64,000 bases of DNA from Nocardiopsis alba DSM 43377 (GCF_000341225.1 NZ_ANAC01000005.1:203223-267222), one strand, 5' to 3'; shown: positions 51,411-60,172, counted from the stretch's first letter. A program made the numbers and translations. The notes: generated by a model from the sequence alone, not told the origin.

Positions 51411-51530
51411 GCTCCAAGTTTTACACCAAGGGAAGGTCATGAGTAAGCAAATTGGGACAGGTGCAGGTGCGCTTCCCGGGTTTCTCCTCGGTTCGAAGGC
51501 CGGGGCATCCTCTGAGAGGACCTGGTGACC

Positions 51531-52607
51531 ATGAGTTCCAGCACGCCGCTGTTGGCGGTGGACGAGCTGTCCGTGGTGTTCCGCGGACGCGGGTCCGGTG
51601 AGGTACGGGCCGTGGACGGGGTCTCCTTCACCCTGGAGGAGGGCCGGGTCACGGGTCTGGTCGGCGAGTCCGGTTGCGGTAAGAGCGTCACCTCCCTGGC
51701 CCTGATGGGGTTGCTCCCGGACCGGGGGGTCGAGGTCGGCGGCAGCGCCGTCATGCGGCTGCCCGACGGCTCCGAGGACCTGCTGAAGGCCTCACGCCGA
51801 AGGATGCGCGACCTGCGCGGCTCCCAACTGGCGATGATCTTCCAGGACCCGCTCAGCTCGCTCAACCCGGTGATCCCCATCGGACGCCAGGTCACCGAGA
51901 TCCTCCAACGTCACCGGGGGATGCGCGGAGCGGCCGCGCGCAAGGAGGCGGCCGACCTGCTGCACCGGGTGGGGATCCCCGACCCCACCCGACGCCTGAG
52001 CGAATACCCGCACCAGCTCTCGGGCGGTATGCGCCAGCGCGCGCTCATCGCGATGGGGGTGGCCTGCCGGCCCCGCGTGATGATCGCCGACGAGCCCACC
52101 ACCGCCCTGGACGTCACCATCCAGGCCCAGATCCTCGAGCTGCTCAAGGACCTGGTCACCGAGGAGGGCACCGCCCTGCTGATGATCACCCACGACCTGG
52201 GCGTGGTGGCCGGCATGTGCGACGACATCAACGTCCTGTACGCGGGGCGGGCGGTGGAGACCGCTCAACGGCGTCCCCTGTTCGCCGCCCCCACCCACCC
52301 CTACACAGTGGGGCTGCTCGGATCCATCCCGCGGTTGGACTCCCCGCGCGGCGAACCGCTGACCCCCGTACGCGGCTCGGTCAACGACAACATCGCGTGG
52401 ACGGACGGATGCGCGTTCGCCCCCCGCTGCGACCACTACACGATGGAGTGCCTCCAGGGGCCGCCCCCGCTCGTCCGCCTGGAGAACGGCGACGAGGCGG
52501 AGCACGTCCACCGCTGCGTGAACCCCATCGAACACGCCGAGGTGGTGGACCGGACGGTCCTGGACGGCCCGGCCGTGGTCGGTGACGACGAGGAGGAGCG
52601 GCGATGA
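51531..52607 (+). CDS. ABC transporter ATP-binding protein, DppD-like
   Basis: A 358-residue ATPase of the peptide type. Walker A is GESGCGKSVTSLALMG, the signature LSGGMRQRALIAMG, Walker B VMIADEPTTALDV and the switch MITHDLG. The C-terminal extension carries the cysteine motif DGCAFAPRCDHYTMECL. ATG 51531 lies ten bases after GAGAGGA; GTG 51525 is also possible. It belongs with the binding protein and permeases at 46118-50099 although the TnpB element now stands between them. Transcription may therefore depend on read-through of the element or on a new promoter. Confidence 0.92.
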   Translation: MSSSTPLLAVDELSVVFRGRGSGEVRAVDGVSFTLEEGRVTGLVGESGCGKSVTSLALMGLLPDRGVEVGGSAVMRLPDGSEDLLKASRRRMRDLRGSQLAMIFQDPLSSLNPVIPIGRQVTEILQRHRGMRGAAARKEAADLLHRVGIPDPTRRLSEYPHQLSGGMRQRALIAMGVACRPRVMIADEPTTALDVTIQAQILELLKDLVTEEGTALLMITHDLGVVAGMCDDINVLYAGRAVETAQRRPLFAAPTHPYTVGLLGSIPRLDSPRGEPLTPVRGSVNDNIAWTDGCAFAPRCDHYTMECLQGPPPLVRLENGDEAEHVHRCVNPIEHAEVVDRTVLDGPAVVGDDEEERR

Positions 52608-53716
52608 GCCTGCTACAGATCAAGGACCTCAAGGTCCATTTCCCGATCAGGCGCGGGGTGCTCTTCGACCGCACCGTCGGGCACGTCCAGGCGGTCGACG
52701 GGGTCTCGCTGGAGATCGAACGGGGCAGCACGTACGGCCTGGTGGGGGAGTCGGGGTGCGGTAAGACCACCCTGGGCCGGGCGGTCCTGCGCCTGAACGA
52801 GATCACCGAGGGCGAGGTCTGGTTCGACGGCCGCGACCTGGCGGGGCTGCCCGCCGAGGAGATGCGCCGCGAGCGTGCCAACCTCCAGATGGTCTTCCAG
52901 GATCCACTGGGCAGCCTCGACCCGCGCCAGAACATCGGGTCGATCCTCATGGAGGGGCTCCAGACCCACGGGATCGGCGGCCCATCGAAGGAGGACGTGC
53001 CCGAGGGCATCGGGGCCAAGGAGCTCCGGCGCCTGGTCGAGGAGGACCGTCGGGCCCGTGTCGTGGAGGCCCTGGAGAAGGTCGGGCTGTCGGCCAAGGC
53101 GCTCAAACGCTATCCGCACGAGTTCTCGGGTGGTCAGCGTCAGCGCATCGGTATCGCCCGAGCGCTGGTCCTGCGCCCCGACCTCATCATCTGCGACGAG
53201 CCGGTCTCGGCGCTGGACGTGTCGATCCAGGCGCAGGTGCTCAACCTTCTGGAGGAGCTCCAGGACGAACTGGGCCTGACCTACCTGGTGATCGCGCACG
53301 ACCTCGCGGTGGTGCGGCACGTCAGCGACGTCGTCGGCGTCATGTACCTGGGCTCCCTCGTGGAGGAGGCCACCAGTGACGAGCTGTACGCGGCCCCCGC
53401 GCACCCCTACACCAGGTCGCTGATGTCGGCGGTGCCGGTTCCGGACCCGACGGTGGAGGACACCCGCGAGCGCATCCTGCTCGCCGGCGACCTCCCCTCG
53501 CCCGCGAACCCGCCGTCCGGCTGCCGCTTCCACACGCGCTGCCCTTGGCGCCAGGAGGAGCGCTGCGACACCGAACGCCCCGAACTGCGTCCGCTCCACG
53601 GTGAGCAGGGCAGCGGTACCCACCGCGTGGCCTGCCACTACGCGGAGCGGATCCTGTCGGGGGAGATCCGCCCCAGCGCGGAACGCGCCGAACGGATCGT
53701 GCACGGCACGGGCTGA
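52604..53716 (+). CDS. ABC transporter ATP-binding protein, DppF-like
   Basis: A 370-residue second ATPase whose ATG overlaps the previous stop (ATGA). Walker A is GESGCGKTTLGRAV, the signature FSGGQRQRIGIARAL, Walker B LIICDEPVSALDVS. An insertion of about 30 residues (THGIGGPSKEDVPEGIGAKELR) lies between the Q-loop region and the signature. The C-terminal oligopeptide extension has GCRFHTRCPWRQEERC. It completes the second transporter and is followed by a strong hairpin. Confidence 0.92.
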   Translation: MSLLQIKDLKVHFPIRRGVLFDRTVGHVQAVDGVSLEIERGSTYGLVGESGCGKTTLGRAVLRLNEITEGEVWFDGRDLAGLPAEEMRRERANLQMVFQDPLGSLDPRQNIGSILMEGLQTHGIGGPSKEDVPEGIGAKELRRLVEEDRRARVVEALEKVGLSAKALKRYPHEFSGGQRQRIGIARALVLRPDLIICDEPVSALDVSIQAQVLNLLEELQDELGLTYLVIAHDLAVVRHVSDVVGVMYLGSLVEEATSDELYAAPAHPYTRSLMSAVPVPDPTVEDTRERILLAGDLPSPANPPSGCRFHTRCPWRQEERCDTERPELRPLHGEQGSGTHRVACHYAERILSGEIRPSAERAERIVHGTG

Positions 53717-53726
53717 ACGGCCACGG

Positions 53727-53759
53727 GGGCGCGGGTGCCGGTGGGCGGCACTCGCGCCC
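53727..53759 (+). terminator. Hairpin ending the second ABC operon
   Basis: GGGCGCGGGTGCCG pairs with CGGCACTCGCGCCC at 13 of 14 positions across a 5-base loop, 11 bases after the ATPase stop. Confidence 0.8.
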
Positions 53760-53780
53760 ACCATCGGTTTCTCCGGGGAT

Positions 53781-53794
53781 ATGACGGTTGTCAT
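53781..53794 (+). promoter_or_regulatory. ATGAC-N4-GTCAT palindrome before the first hydrolase
   Basis: ATGACGGTTGTCAT is a perfect inverted repeat 84 bases before the start of the hydrolase gene. Related ATGAC-N4-GTGAC sites precede the second hydrolase gene and the kinase gene. Confidence 0.45.
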
Positions 53795-53877
53795 CGTGGA
53801 GGTGGGGAGGAACGCACGGCGTCGTCGATGACAGCGGCGACTGGCCCGGGGCGGCGCCTCTCCACCACCCTGGGAGC

Positions 53878-55515
53878 ATGACGTCCTCCGACACCCTCAC
53901 CGCGCCACCATCGCCCCCTTCGGGCTCTCCCCGGAGCCGGGGCGAGAGCCCGGCCGCGCCCGGACGGATCTGGCTGCTCGCCCTGGTCGTGGGTGTGATC
54001 GCCGCGGTCCTCGCCCACCTGTTCGCCCCGGCCCGGGCCACCCCGGCCACCGGGATCGAGGGTGACGAGACGCTGGCCGCCGACGTCGAACGGATTCTCG
54101 GCGATCGGATCGTCGAGGTGCAGGGGCTGTCCGTGGCCCGCTTCGACCTCGACGACCCCGAAGCGGTCGAATGGGCCTCCGGCGGCACCGCCGACGGATC
54201 CACCCCGGTCGGGCCCGACACCCCCTTCGAGACGGGGTCGGTGATGAAGGTGATCACCGGGATGCTGCTGGCCGAGATGGTCGAGCGGGGCGACACCTCC
54301 CTGGACCGCACCCTCGCCGAGATCTTCCCCGACATCGACTTCGACGACCCCGAGGTCGCCTCCATCACCCTCGAGGAGATGGCCACCCACCACTCCGGGC
54401 TGGGAGCCGTCCCCACCGGGGACGAGAACACCGTGCTCCTCGACTCCCTGCTCCTGATCGGCCCCTACGAGAGCGCCACCCCGCCGGTGGAGGGGCTGGT
54501 CCACAGCACGGCCGGTTCCAAGGAGCACTACCTCTACTCCAACCACGCCTTCGCGGTCCTGGGCCACGCCCTGGCCGCGGAGGCCGACAGCACCTACCCC
54601 GAACTGGTGCGCGAACGGATTCTCGACCCGCTGGGCATGGACGACACCGAGGTATCCGCCGAGCGTCCCGAGGGCGGGGTCCTGCCCTACTTCGAACCGG
54701 GTGTGCGGGTGGCCCCCTGGACCGCCGTCGACTACGCCCCGGCGGGTGTCGCCACCTGGAGTACCGTCTCCGACCTGGTCACCCTGGCCGCGGCCGTCGA
54801 CGACGGCACCGCCCCGGGAGCCTCGTCGGTCGAGGTTCTGCGGGAGGCGGTGACCACGGCCGGGGAGGTCTCCGAGGAGGAGCCGGCCGGAGGCGGGGAC
54901 GAGGAGACGGTCATGTCCCTCGGGATGGCCTGGCATCACCTGCGGTTCCCCGATGGCCGTGAGGTCACCTTCCACAACGGCAAGGTCTACGGCTCCTCCA
55001 CGACGGTGATGTTCGACGACGAACGCGCCGTGGTCCTCATGGGCAACTCCTACACGCTCCAGGAGACCGGACTGGCCCTGGGCCTGCTCGAGGGAGAGTC
55101 GGGAGAGCCCCTGACCGAACCCTCGACCGCCGTACCGTTCGTCCTCGGCATGACCGTGTTCCTCCTGGTCGTCCCGCCGGTCCTGCTGCTCGCCCTGATG
55201 ATCGGCCGCCGTACCCTCATCACCCGGCGTCCCCTGGACCGGATGCGGATCGTCTCGTTGAGCCTGGGCAACCTGGCCTGGATGGTCTACCTCCAGCGCG
55301 GCGGGGTCTGGACCGATCTGCCCTCGGTGGCGTTCCCGCTCGCCTTCGGCGCGGTGGCCGCGGCCATCACCGTCGGGGTCTGGCACTGGCGCCGGGTCCC
55401 GGTGGAGGCGGGCCGGTTCCGGTGGCTGCACGTCACGGTGTTCGTGCTCTCGACACTGTTCTCGCTGACCCTGCTCGGCACGATGGCCTACGCCCTGGCC
55501 GTCGCCTACGTCTGA
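53878..55515 (+). CDS. Membrane-anchored beta-lactamase-fold serine hydrolase 1
   Basis: A 545-residue class C beta-lactamase/PBP-like protein. A signal-anchor (31-50) precedes an extracytoplasmic hydrolase domain with SVMK (S121-K124), YSN (Y220-N222) and HNG (366-368, replacing the usual HSG/KTG). Four to five hydrophobic segments close the protein (about 405-545), including RRTLITRRPLDRMRIVSL. It has no clear beta-lactam resistance signature; the family includes D-alanyl-peptide esterases and amidases. ATG 53878 gives MTSSDTLTAPPSPP. It is followed 123 bases later by a close paralogue, and a two-component system lies beyond. Confidence 0.88.
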   Translation: MTSSDTLTAPPSPPSGSPRSRGESPAAPGRIWLLALVVGVIAAVLAHLFAPARATPATGIEGDETLAADVERILGDRIVEVQGLSVARFDLDDPEAVEWASGGTADGSTPVGPDTPFETGSVMKVITGMLLAEMVERGDTSLDRTLAEIFPDIDFDDPEVASITLEEMATHHSGLGAVPTGDENTVLLDSLLLIGPYESATPPVEGLVHSTAGSKEHYLYSNHAFAVLGHALAAEADSTYPELVRERILDPLGMDDTEVSAERPEGGVLPYFEPGVRVAPWTAVDYAPAGVATWSTVSDLVTLAAAVDDGTAPGASSVEVLREAVTTAGEVSEEEPAGGGDEETVMSLGMAWHHLRFPDGREVTFHNGKVYGSSTTVMFDDERAVVLMGNSYTLQETGLALGLLEGESGEPLTEPSTAVPFVLGMTVFLLVVPPVLLLALMIGRRTLITRRPLDRMRIVSLSLGNLAWMVYLQRGGVWTDLPSVAFPLAFGAVAAAITVGVWHWRRVPVEAGRFRWLHVTVFVLSTLFSLTLLGTMAYALAVAYV

Positions 55516-55589
55516 CGATCGTTCCCCGGCCGTGGACGGGTCGGGGAACGACACGTGACATCGGGCATCGTCGAAGACGTGACACCGGC

Positions 55590-55603
55590 ATGACGTCCGT
55601 GAC
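55590..55603 (+). promoter_or_regulatory. Repeated response-regulator-like site before hydrolase 2
   Basis: ATGACGTCCGTGAC (two RTGAC half-sites nine bases apart) lies 36 bases before the hydrolase 2 start. It matches 13 of 14 bases of a site upstream of the sensor kinase gene. Further half-sites (ACGTGACA) occur at 55553 and 55577. Confidence 0.55.
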
Positions 55604-55638
55604 TGGTGGGGAGGGGCACGCCTCGGAAGGATCGAGGC

Positions 55639-57243
55639 ATGTCCTTCCCCGCATCGCCCCCGGTACCGGCCGATACCCCGCCGACCTCCGCGCCCCGGCG
55701 GCGCCCCCGTGCCCCCGCCGCCCCCCGACGTGTGCTGCTCATCGCCCTGGCGGCGGGGGTGGCCGTCGCCCTTCTGACACTTCTGCTCCTGCCTCTCCTG
55801 CCCCATCGTTCCGCGACCGGCGCCTCGGTCGAGGGGGATCCGGGGCTCGCGGCGGACGTCGAGGCCGCCCTCGATCCCGCCCAGGTCCAAGGGCTGGCCG
55901 TGGCCCGCTTCGACAACGACGATCCCGACGCGGCGGAGTGGGTCTTCGCGGGGACCGCCGACGGGTCGACCCCGGTCGGCCCCGACACCCCCTTCGAGAC
56001 CGCGTCCGTGGTCAAGGTCCTCACCGGGATGCTGCTGGCCGACATGGTCGAACGGGGCGAGACGTCCCCGGACCGGACCCTGGCCGAGGTCTTCCCCGAC
56101 ATGGACTTCGCCGACCCCGAGGTCGCCTCGATCACCCTGGAGGAGCTGGCGACCCACCACGCGGGCCTGGTCACCGAGACCGAGACGGGGGCGGGTTCTC
56201 TCCTGGCCGTGGTGCAGGCCGACATGTACCGGTGGGCCCGGGACCCGCTGGAGTTCGTCGCCGGTACGACCTCGTTCGGGCGGGGCTCCTACCAGTACAG
56301 CAACGCCGGATACGCGGTGCTCGGCGAGGCGCTGGCCACCGAGGCGGGGATCGACCGGGCGGATCTGCTCCGGGAGCGGATCCTGGAACCGCTGGGCATG
56401 GACTCCACCGTCGCCCTCGCCGACGGGGTCCCCGAGGGCGGCGCGGGACCGCACGGCGAGGCGGGCGCCCGTATCCAGGACTGGCGCAACACCGACTACG
56501 CCGCCGCCGGGATCGCGGTGTGGTCCACCCCCGAGGATCTGACCCGGCTCATGGCCGCCGTCGCTCGCGAGGAGGCGCCCGGTCTCGCCTCCCTCGAGCC
56601 GGTCCGTGAGCGGGTCGACCCCGCCCTGCCCGGCGCGGCCCCCGAGGGCCTCGACATGGGGCTGGGCTGGCACCTTCTGGAGGTGCCCGACGTCGGAGAG
56701 GTGTCCTGGCACAGCGGAGGCACCCTGGGCAGCCGCTCCATGATCGCCACCGACGGCGAACGCTCCGTCGTGATCATGGCCAACAGCTTCGGGGTGGAGG
56801 CCCCGGCGCTCGGCTTCGCGCTGCTGGGCGAGGACCCGGAACCCGTTCCCTCGGTCCGGACGGCGCCCGTGCAGCTCGTGCTCACGGTGTCCTTGTCCCT
56901 GCTCGCCCCCACCCTGCTGTTCGCCTTGGCCCTGCGTCGCCGCACCCTGATCACGCAGCGGCCCCTGGACCGGATGCGGATCGTCTCGCTGGGGCTGGGC
57001 TCCCTGGCCTGGCTCCTGTACATCCTGCGCAACGGCGCCTGGAGCGTGGTACCTCCGGCGGTGTGGGCCGCGGGGGTCGCCTTGGCCGTCGCCGGACTCG
57101 CGCTGGGCGTGTGGCAGTGGCGTCGGGTCCCGGTGGAGGCCGGCCGGTTCCGATGGCTGCACGTGACGGTCTTCGTGTTCTCGACGCTGTTCTCGCTGAC
57201 CCTGGCCGGCCTCTCCGGCTGGTCGCTCCTGACCACCTGGTGA
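55639..57243 (+). CDS. Membrane-anchored beta-lactamase-fold serine hydrolase 2
   Basis: A 534-residue paralogue of the preceding gene, similar along its whole length: proline-rich cytoplasmic leader, signal-anchor (about 31-55), SVVK (S123-K126), YSN (Y220-N222), the canonical third motif WHSGGTLGS, and the same C-terminal membrane segments (RRTLITQRPLDRMRIVSLGLG). The classical HSG motif is kept here but altered in hydrolase 1, so the two copies have diverged at the active site. ATG 55639 is used. It is convergent with the response regulator gene. Confidence 0.9.
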   Translation: MSFPASPPVPADTPPTSAPRRRPRAPAAPRRVLLIALAAGVAVALLTLLLLPLLPHRSATGASVEGDPGLAADVEAALDPAQVQGLAVARFDNDDPDAAEWVFAGTADGSTPVGPDTPFETASVVKVLTGMLLADMVERGETSPDRTLAEVFPDMDFADPEVASITLEELATHHAGLVTETETGAGSLLAVVQADMYRWARDPLEFVAGTTSFGRGSYQYSNAGYAVLGEALATEAGIDRADLLRERILEPLGMDSTVALADGVPEGGAGPHGEAGARIQDWRNTDYAAAGIAVWSTPEDLTRLMAAVAREEAPGLASLEPVRERVDPALPGAAPEGLDMGLGWHLLEVPDVGEVSWHSGGTLGSRSMIATDGERSVVIMANSFGVEAPALGFALLGEDPEPVPSVRTAPVQLVLTVSLSLLAPTLLFALALRRRTLITQRPLDRMRIVSLGLGSLAWLLYILRNGAWSVVPPAVWAAGVALAVAGLALGVWQWRRVPVEAGRFRWLHVTVFVFSTLFSLTLAGLSGWSLLTTW

Positions 57244-57258
57244 CCGGAGCCGTCGGGC

Positions 57259-57936
57259 TCAGGAGCGTTCGGCGTGCCAGAGCGCGAGGGCGGTGCGGTC
57301 GCGCAGGTCGAGTTTGCGCAGGATGTTCGTGACGTGGTTGCGGACCGTGCCCTCGGACAGGTGCAGCGTTCGGGCGATCTCCCGATTGGTGGAGCCCCCG
57401 CCGACGAGACGGGCCACGTCCGTCTCCCGTTCGGTGAGCCCGTGGCGGGCCGGAGGCGAAAGAGCGGCCTCCGGCCCCGCCGACGGGGCGGACGGGGACG
57501 GCGCCAGGGTGGCGATCAGCCGTTCGGCGGCGTGCCCGAAGAGCACGCTCTCCCCACGGGCTGCGCGCCGGACGGATTCAGCGACCTCCTCCGGCTCGGC
57601 GTCCTTGAGCAGGTAGCCCCGGGCGCCGGCGCCCAGACAGGCCAGAAGGTGTTCGTCCTCGGCCAGTCCGGTCAGGACCACGACGGACGTCCCCGGGTAC
57701 TCGACGGCCAGCCGCCGGACCAGCTCGGTGCCGTCCATCCGGGGCATGTGCACGTCCACCAGGGCCACGTCGGGGAGACCCTCGGGCGCGGTGTCGGCGA
57801 GCAGTTCCAGGGCCTGCACACCGTCGGCGGCCTCGCCGACCACCTCGATGTCGCCCTCCGCCGCCAACAGCCGGGCCAGGCCGCGCCGCACGATCCGATG
57901 GTCGTCCACCAACAGGACCCGTACCCGCTCGCTCAT
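57259..57936 (-). CDS. LuxR/NarL-family response regulator
   Basis: A 225-residue response regulator. The receiver domain has D11/D12, the phosphoacceptor Asp61 (VALVDVHMPRMDG) and Lys111 (GYLLKDAEPEEV). The C-terminal GerE/LuxR helix-turn-helix (LTERETDVARLVGGGSTNREIARTLHLSEGTVRNHV) spans about 165-200. A 25-residue Ala/Pro/Ser linker joins them. Its ATG overlaps the kinase stop by four bases, so the two are co-translated. It probably controls the adjacent hydrolase genes and its own operon through the repeated ATGAC-N4-GTGAC sites. Confidence 0.95.
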   Translation of the reverse strand: MSERVRVLLVDDHRIVRRGLARLLAAEGDIEVVGEAADGVQALELLADTAPEGLPDVALVDVHMPRMDGTELVRRLAVEYPGTSVVVLTGLAEDEHLLACLGAGARGYLLKDAEPEEVAESVRRAARGESVLFGHAAERLIATLAPSPSAPSAGPEAALSPPARHGLTERETDVARLVGGGSTNREIARTLHLSEGTVRNHVTNILRKLDLRDRTALALWHAERS

Positions 57937-59219
57937 CGCGCCGCCTCCGTCCGTCGTTCGTGTGCCGCGGTCGGGATCCGGGCCCGCAGCCGGAACCCGC
58001 CCTCCTCGCCCGGGCCGACCTCCAGTGTCCCCTCCAAGGCGCAGATCCGTTCACGCAGGGCGGTCAGCCCGAACCCGGGAACCCGGTCGCCGGGGCCCCG
58101 ACCGTCGTCCGAGACGGTGATGTCGAGCTCTTCGGGAAGGGCGCGCACCAGGACCTCGGCCCGGTCGGCGTCGGAGTGGCGCAGCACGTTGGTCAGGGCC
58201 TCCTGCACACACCGGAAGGCGATCAGGTCGGCCTCCCCGTCCGTCCCCTCGGGCCAGACGCCGGTGGTGGTGAAGGAGGTCGCCACACCCAGCCGACCGA
58301 ACGACTCGGTGAGCGAGCGCAGCGCCTCGGGGCCCGAACGTTCGGTGAGGGAGAGCGGTTTGAGCGCCCGGACCCAGCGGCGGGTGTCGGCCAGCGCCTC
58401 CTTGGTGAGCCCACGTGCCTGCGAGACGTCGGTGCGCAGCTCCTCGCGCAGCTCGTGGGGGACCTGATCGGGCAGTTCCGCCAGGGCCCGTTCGGCGTTG
58501 GCCAGGCACAGATGGACGGCGCTGAGGTGGTGTCCGGTGCTGTCGTGCATCTCGCGGGCCATACGGGCGCGCTCGTCGTCGATGGCGCGTTCCCGATCCC
58601 GAGCGGCGTGCCGGCGCAGCAGTTCGTGCGCGTGTTCCAGTTCGGAGAGGAGTTCGCGGGTGCGACGCGCCCGCTCGGCGGAGCGCACGAGCAGCACGAC
58701 CGCGGCGACCGCGCAGAGGCCGTAACCCATCATGATGGCGCCGTTGACCAGCGCGTACCCGTTGGGCAGGGCGGGGTGGGACAGTCCGAACAGGGCGTTG
58801 ACCGCGCCCACGAGCGCGGCCTGGAACAGTCCTCCGCGCACCCCGAAGGCACAGGCCGCCATGGCCACGGAGATCGCCACGAGCGCGTTGCCGCCGAAGC
58901 CCATGATCGGAAAGACCGGGATCGCCAGGACGAGGAAGAACGCGGTGGCGGCCCGGCGCCGGGCGGGGGCCTCGGGGCTCCACCCCGTGAACGGCCACAG
59001 AAGGCACAGGGGTACCACGCAGAGCATCATGCCCACGTAGAACGCGTCGGGGTAGGGCAGGCCCGGTGGGACCACCACCCCGATGAAGAGGGAGTCCAAC
59101 ACGCGGACCAGGGCGGAGAGGAACACCGTGACGACGAACGCCACGTGCGCCACCGGGTGGGGGCGAGGGCCCCGAGGGTCGAGCCCGGGCCCGGTGAGCC
59201 GTCGGAGGAGGGCAGCCAT
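57933..59219 (-). CDS. Sensor histidine kinase (HisKA_3 type)
   Basis: A 428-residue NarX/DesK-like kinase. Several membrane segments in residues 22-180 form the sensor region, with almost no extracellular domain, as in kinases that sense membrane or envelope stress within the bilayer. The dimerisation/phosphoacceptor motif is MAREMHDSTGHHLSAVHLCLANA (His225), and the HATPase_c domain has VQEALTNVLRHSDA, SDDGRGPG and GFGLTALRERI. ATG 59219 (MAALLRRLTGPGLD) was chosen; an upstream extension to 59612 overlaps the divergent DCC gene. It lies beside two serine hydrolases probably acting on the cell wall. Confidence 0.93.
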   Translation of the reverse strand: MAALLRRLTGPGLDPRGPRPHPVAHVAFVVTVFLSALVRVLDSLFIGVVVPPGLPYPDAFYVGMMLCVVPLCLLWPFTGWSPEAPARRRAATAFFLVLAIPVFPIMGFGGNALVAISVAMAACAFGVRGGLFQAALVGAVNALFGLSHPALPNGYALVNGAIMMGYGLCAVAAVVLLVRSAERARRTRELLSELEHAHELLRRHAARDRERAIDDERARMAREMHDSTGHHLSAVHLCLANAERALAELPDQVPHELREELRTDVSQARGLTKEALADTRRWVRALKPLSLTERSGPEALRSLTESFGRLGVATSFTTTGVWPEGTDGEADLIAFRCVQEALTNVLRHSDADRAEVLVRALPEELDITVSDDGRGPGDRVPGFGLTALRERICALEGTLEVGPGEEGGFRLRARIPTAAHERRTEAAR

Positions 59220-59275
59220 ACCGTCCACTCTCCCAAATCCGACGGAACGCGCGTCCCACCCATGACGGAGGTCCC

Positions 59276-59289
59276 ATGACATCCGTGAC
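59276..59289 (-). promoter_or_regulatory. Repeated response-regulator-like site before the kinase gene
   Basis: ATGACATCCGTGAC (plus strand) differs at one base from the site before hydrolase 2 and lies 57 bases upstream of the kinase start. A further ATGACGGAGGTCCC precedes it at 59262. Confidence 0.55.
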
Positions 59290-59354
59290 CTACCCCTCGT
59301 TCCCGTTCGGCGGGAGAATGGGCGACGGACCCCGGCCCCGGGTAGGAAGGGGGT

Positions 59355-59762
59355 ATGGGACATTCTCGCGAGACACCCCACATCCCCTCCGCCGGCCTGT
59401 TCCTCTACGACGAGGACTGCGGGTTCTGCCGGCGTTCGGTGGACTTCGCCCGTGAGCGGGTGCGCACCCGCACCGCGTTCGCGGCCTGGCAGGACGTCGA
59501 CCTCTCGGCCTTCGGGCTCACCCCCGAACAGGCGGACGAGCAGGCCTGGCTGATCCGGAGCGACGGAGACCCGGTCGCCGGGGGAGACGCGATCGCCGGC
59601 GTGCTGGCGCACGGTCGGTTCCCCTACCGGACGTTGGGCCGTCTCCTCGCGCTGCCCGGGGTCCGCGTGGTCACCCGCCTCGCCTATCGGGCGGTGGCCG
59701 CCAACCGGTACCGCCTGCCCGGCGGCACCGCCGCCTGCGCCCTGCCTCCCAGAGGCGCCTGA
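59355..59762 (+). CDS. Thiol-disulfide oxidoreductase DCC family protein (DUF393)
   Basis: A 135-residue DUF393 protein with the defining YDEDCGFCRRSVDF motif (redox CxxC at about residues 21-24) in a thioredoxin-like setting. The remainder (AWLIRSDGDPVAGGDAIAGVLA and the aromatic/basic C-terminus ending in GTAACALPP) is typical. Its partners and substrate are unknown; some members sit next to fatty-acid or vitamin-K-dependent carboxylase-like genes, not seen here. The SdpI-like gene follows 17 bases later, so the two are probably co-transcribed. Confidence 0.9.
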   Translation: MGHSRETPHIPSAGLFLYDEDCGFCRRSVDFARERVRTRTAFAAWQDVDLSAFGLTPEQADEQAWLIRSDGDPVAGGDAIAGVLAHGRFPYRTLGRLLALPGVRVVTRLAYRAVAANRYRLPGGTAACALPPRGA

Positions 59763-59779
59763 ACACGGAAGGGGACCGC

Positions 59780-60172
59780 GTGATCGCGAGCCTCCCGCTC
59801 CGGGCCGCCGAAGAGACCATCCCCCTCGGCCCGCTCGTCCTGTTGACGCTGACCACGGCGGGCGGAGCGCTCCTGCTGCTCGTGATGGGGGTCATGGGGG
59901 CACGCCGGAGGATCCGGCCCAACGATTTCTTCGGGATCCGGACCGCCTACACCAGGTCGAGCGAGGACGCCTGGTACGCGGTCCACGAGGCCTCCGCGCG
60001 CTGGACGGTCGTGGCGGGTCTGCTCTTCCTGCCCGCCGCGATCCTGCCCCCACTGATCCCCGACCCGAGAGGTCAGATCGCCGCCGTCCTGGTGCCGATG
60101 GGCGTGGGCGTCGTCCTGCTGTTGGTGGGCTCCTGGCGGGGACACCGCGTCGCCCGGCGGCGTCGGCCCTGA
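59780..60172 (+). CDS. SdpI-family membrane protein
   Basis: A 130-residue membrane protein with three hydrophobic segments and the SdpI signature NDFFGIRTAYTRSSEDAWYAVHEASARW (about 48-75). In Bacillus, SdpI protects against the toxin SdpC and sequesters the repressor SdpR. Single-domain relatives are widespread, and their role in actinomycetes is unknown. GTG start at 59780 with GGAAGGGGA upstream. There are no sdpABC homologues in the window. Confidence 0.88.
   Translation: MIASLPLRAAEETIPLGPLVLLTLTTAGGALLLLVMGVMGARRRIRPNDFFGIRTAYTRSSEDAWYAVHEASARWTVVAGLLFLPAAILPPLIPDPRGQIAAVLVPMGVGVVLLLVGSWRGHRVARRRRP

Larger units (their letters stand above)
50100..51450 (-). mobile_element. IS605-family-like TnpB element inserted in an ABC operon
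   Basis: The element carries only a tnpB gene; no tnpA transposase is visible. Its right end (low coordinates) begins just after the permease stop codon, with a stem CCCCCCTCC/GGGAGGGGG at 50106-50127. Its left end lies upstream of the tnpB start, near 51441-51450. Boundaries are approximate. It separates the permease genes (ending 50099) from the ATPase genes (starting 51531) of what is otherwise one operon. Confidence 0.75.

Noticed and set aside
51485..51510. tRNA T-loop-like GGTTCGAAGGCC
   Set aside because: No acceptor stem, anticodon arm or CCA context surrounds it. It is simply the leader of the ATPase gene.
53791..57162. A 1123-codon open frame on the minus strand opposite the two hydrolases
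   Set aside because: It is the antisense shadow of two well-supported genes with conserved active-site motifs. Its translation is a low-complexity Gly/His/Arg/Gln mix.
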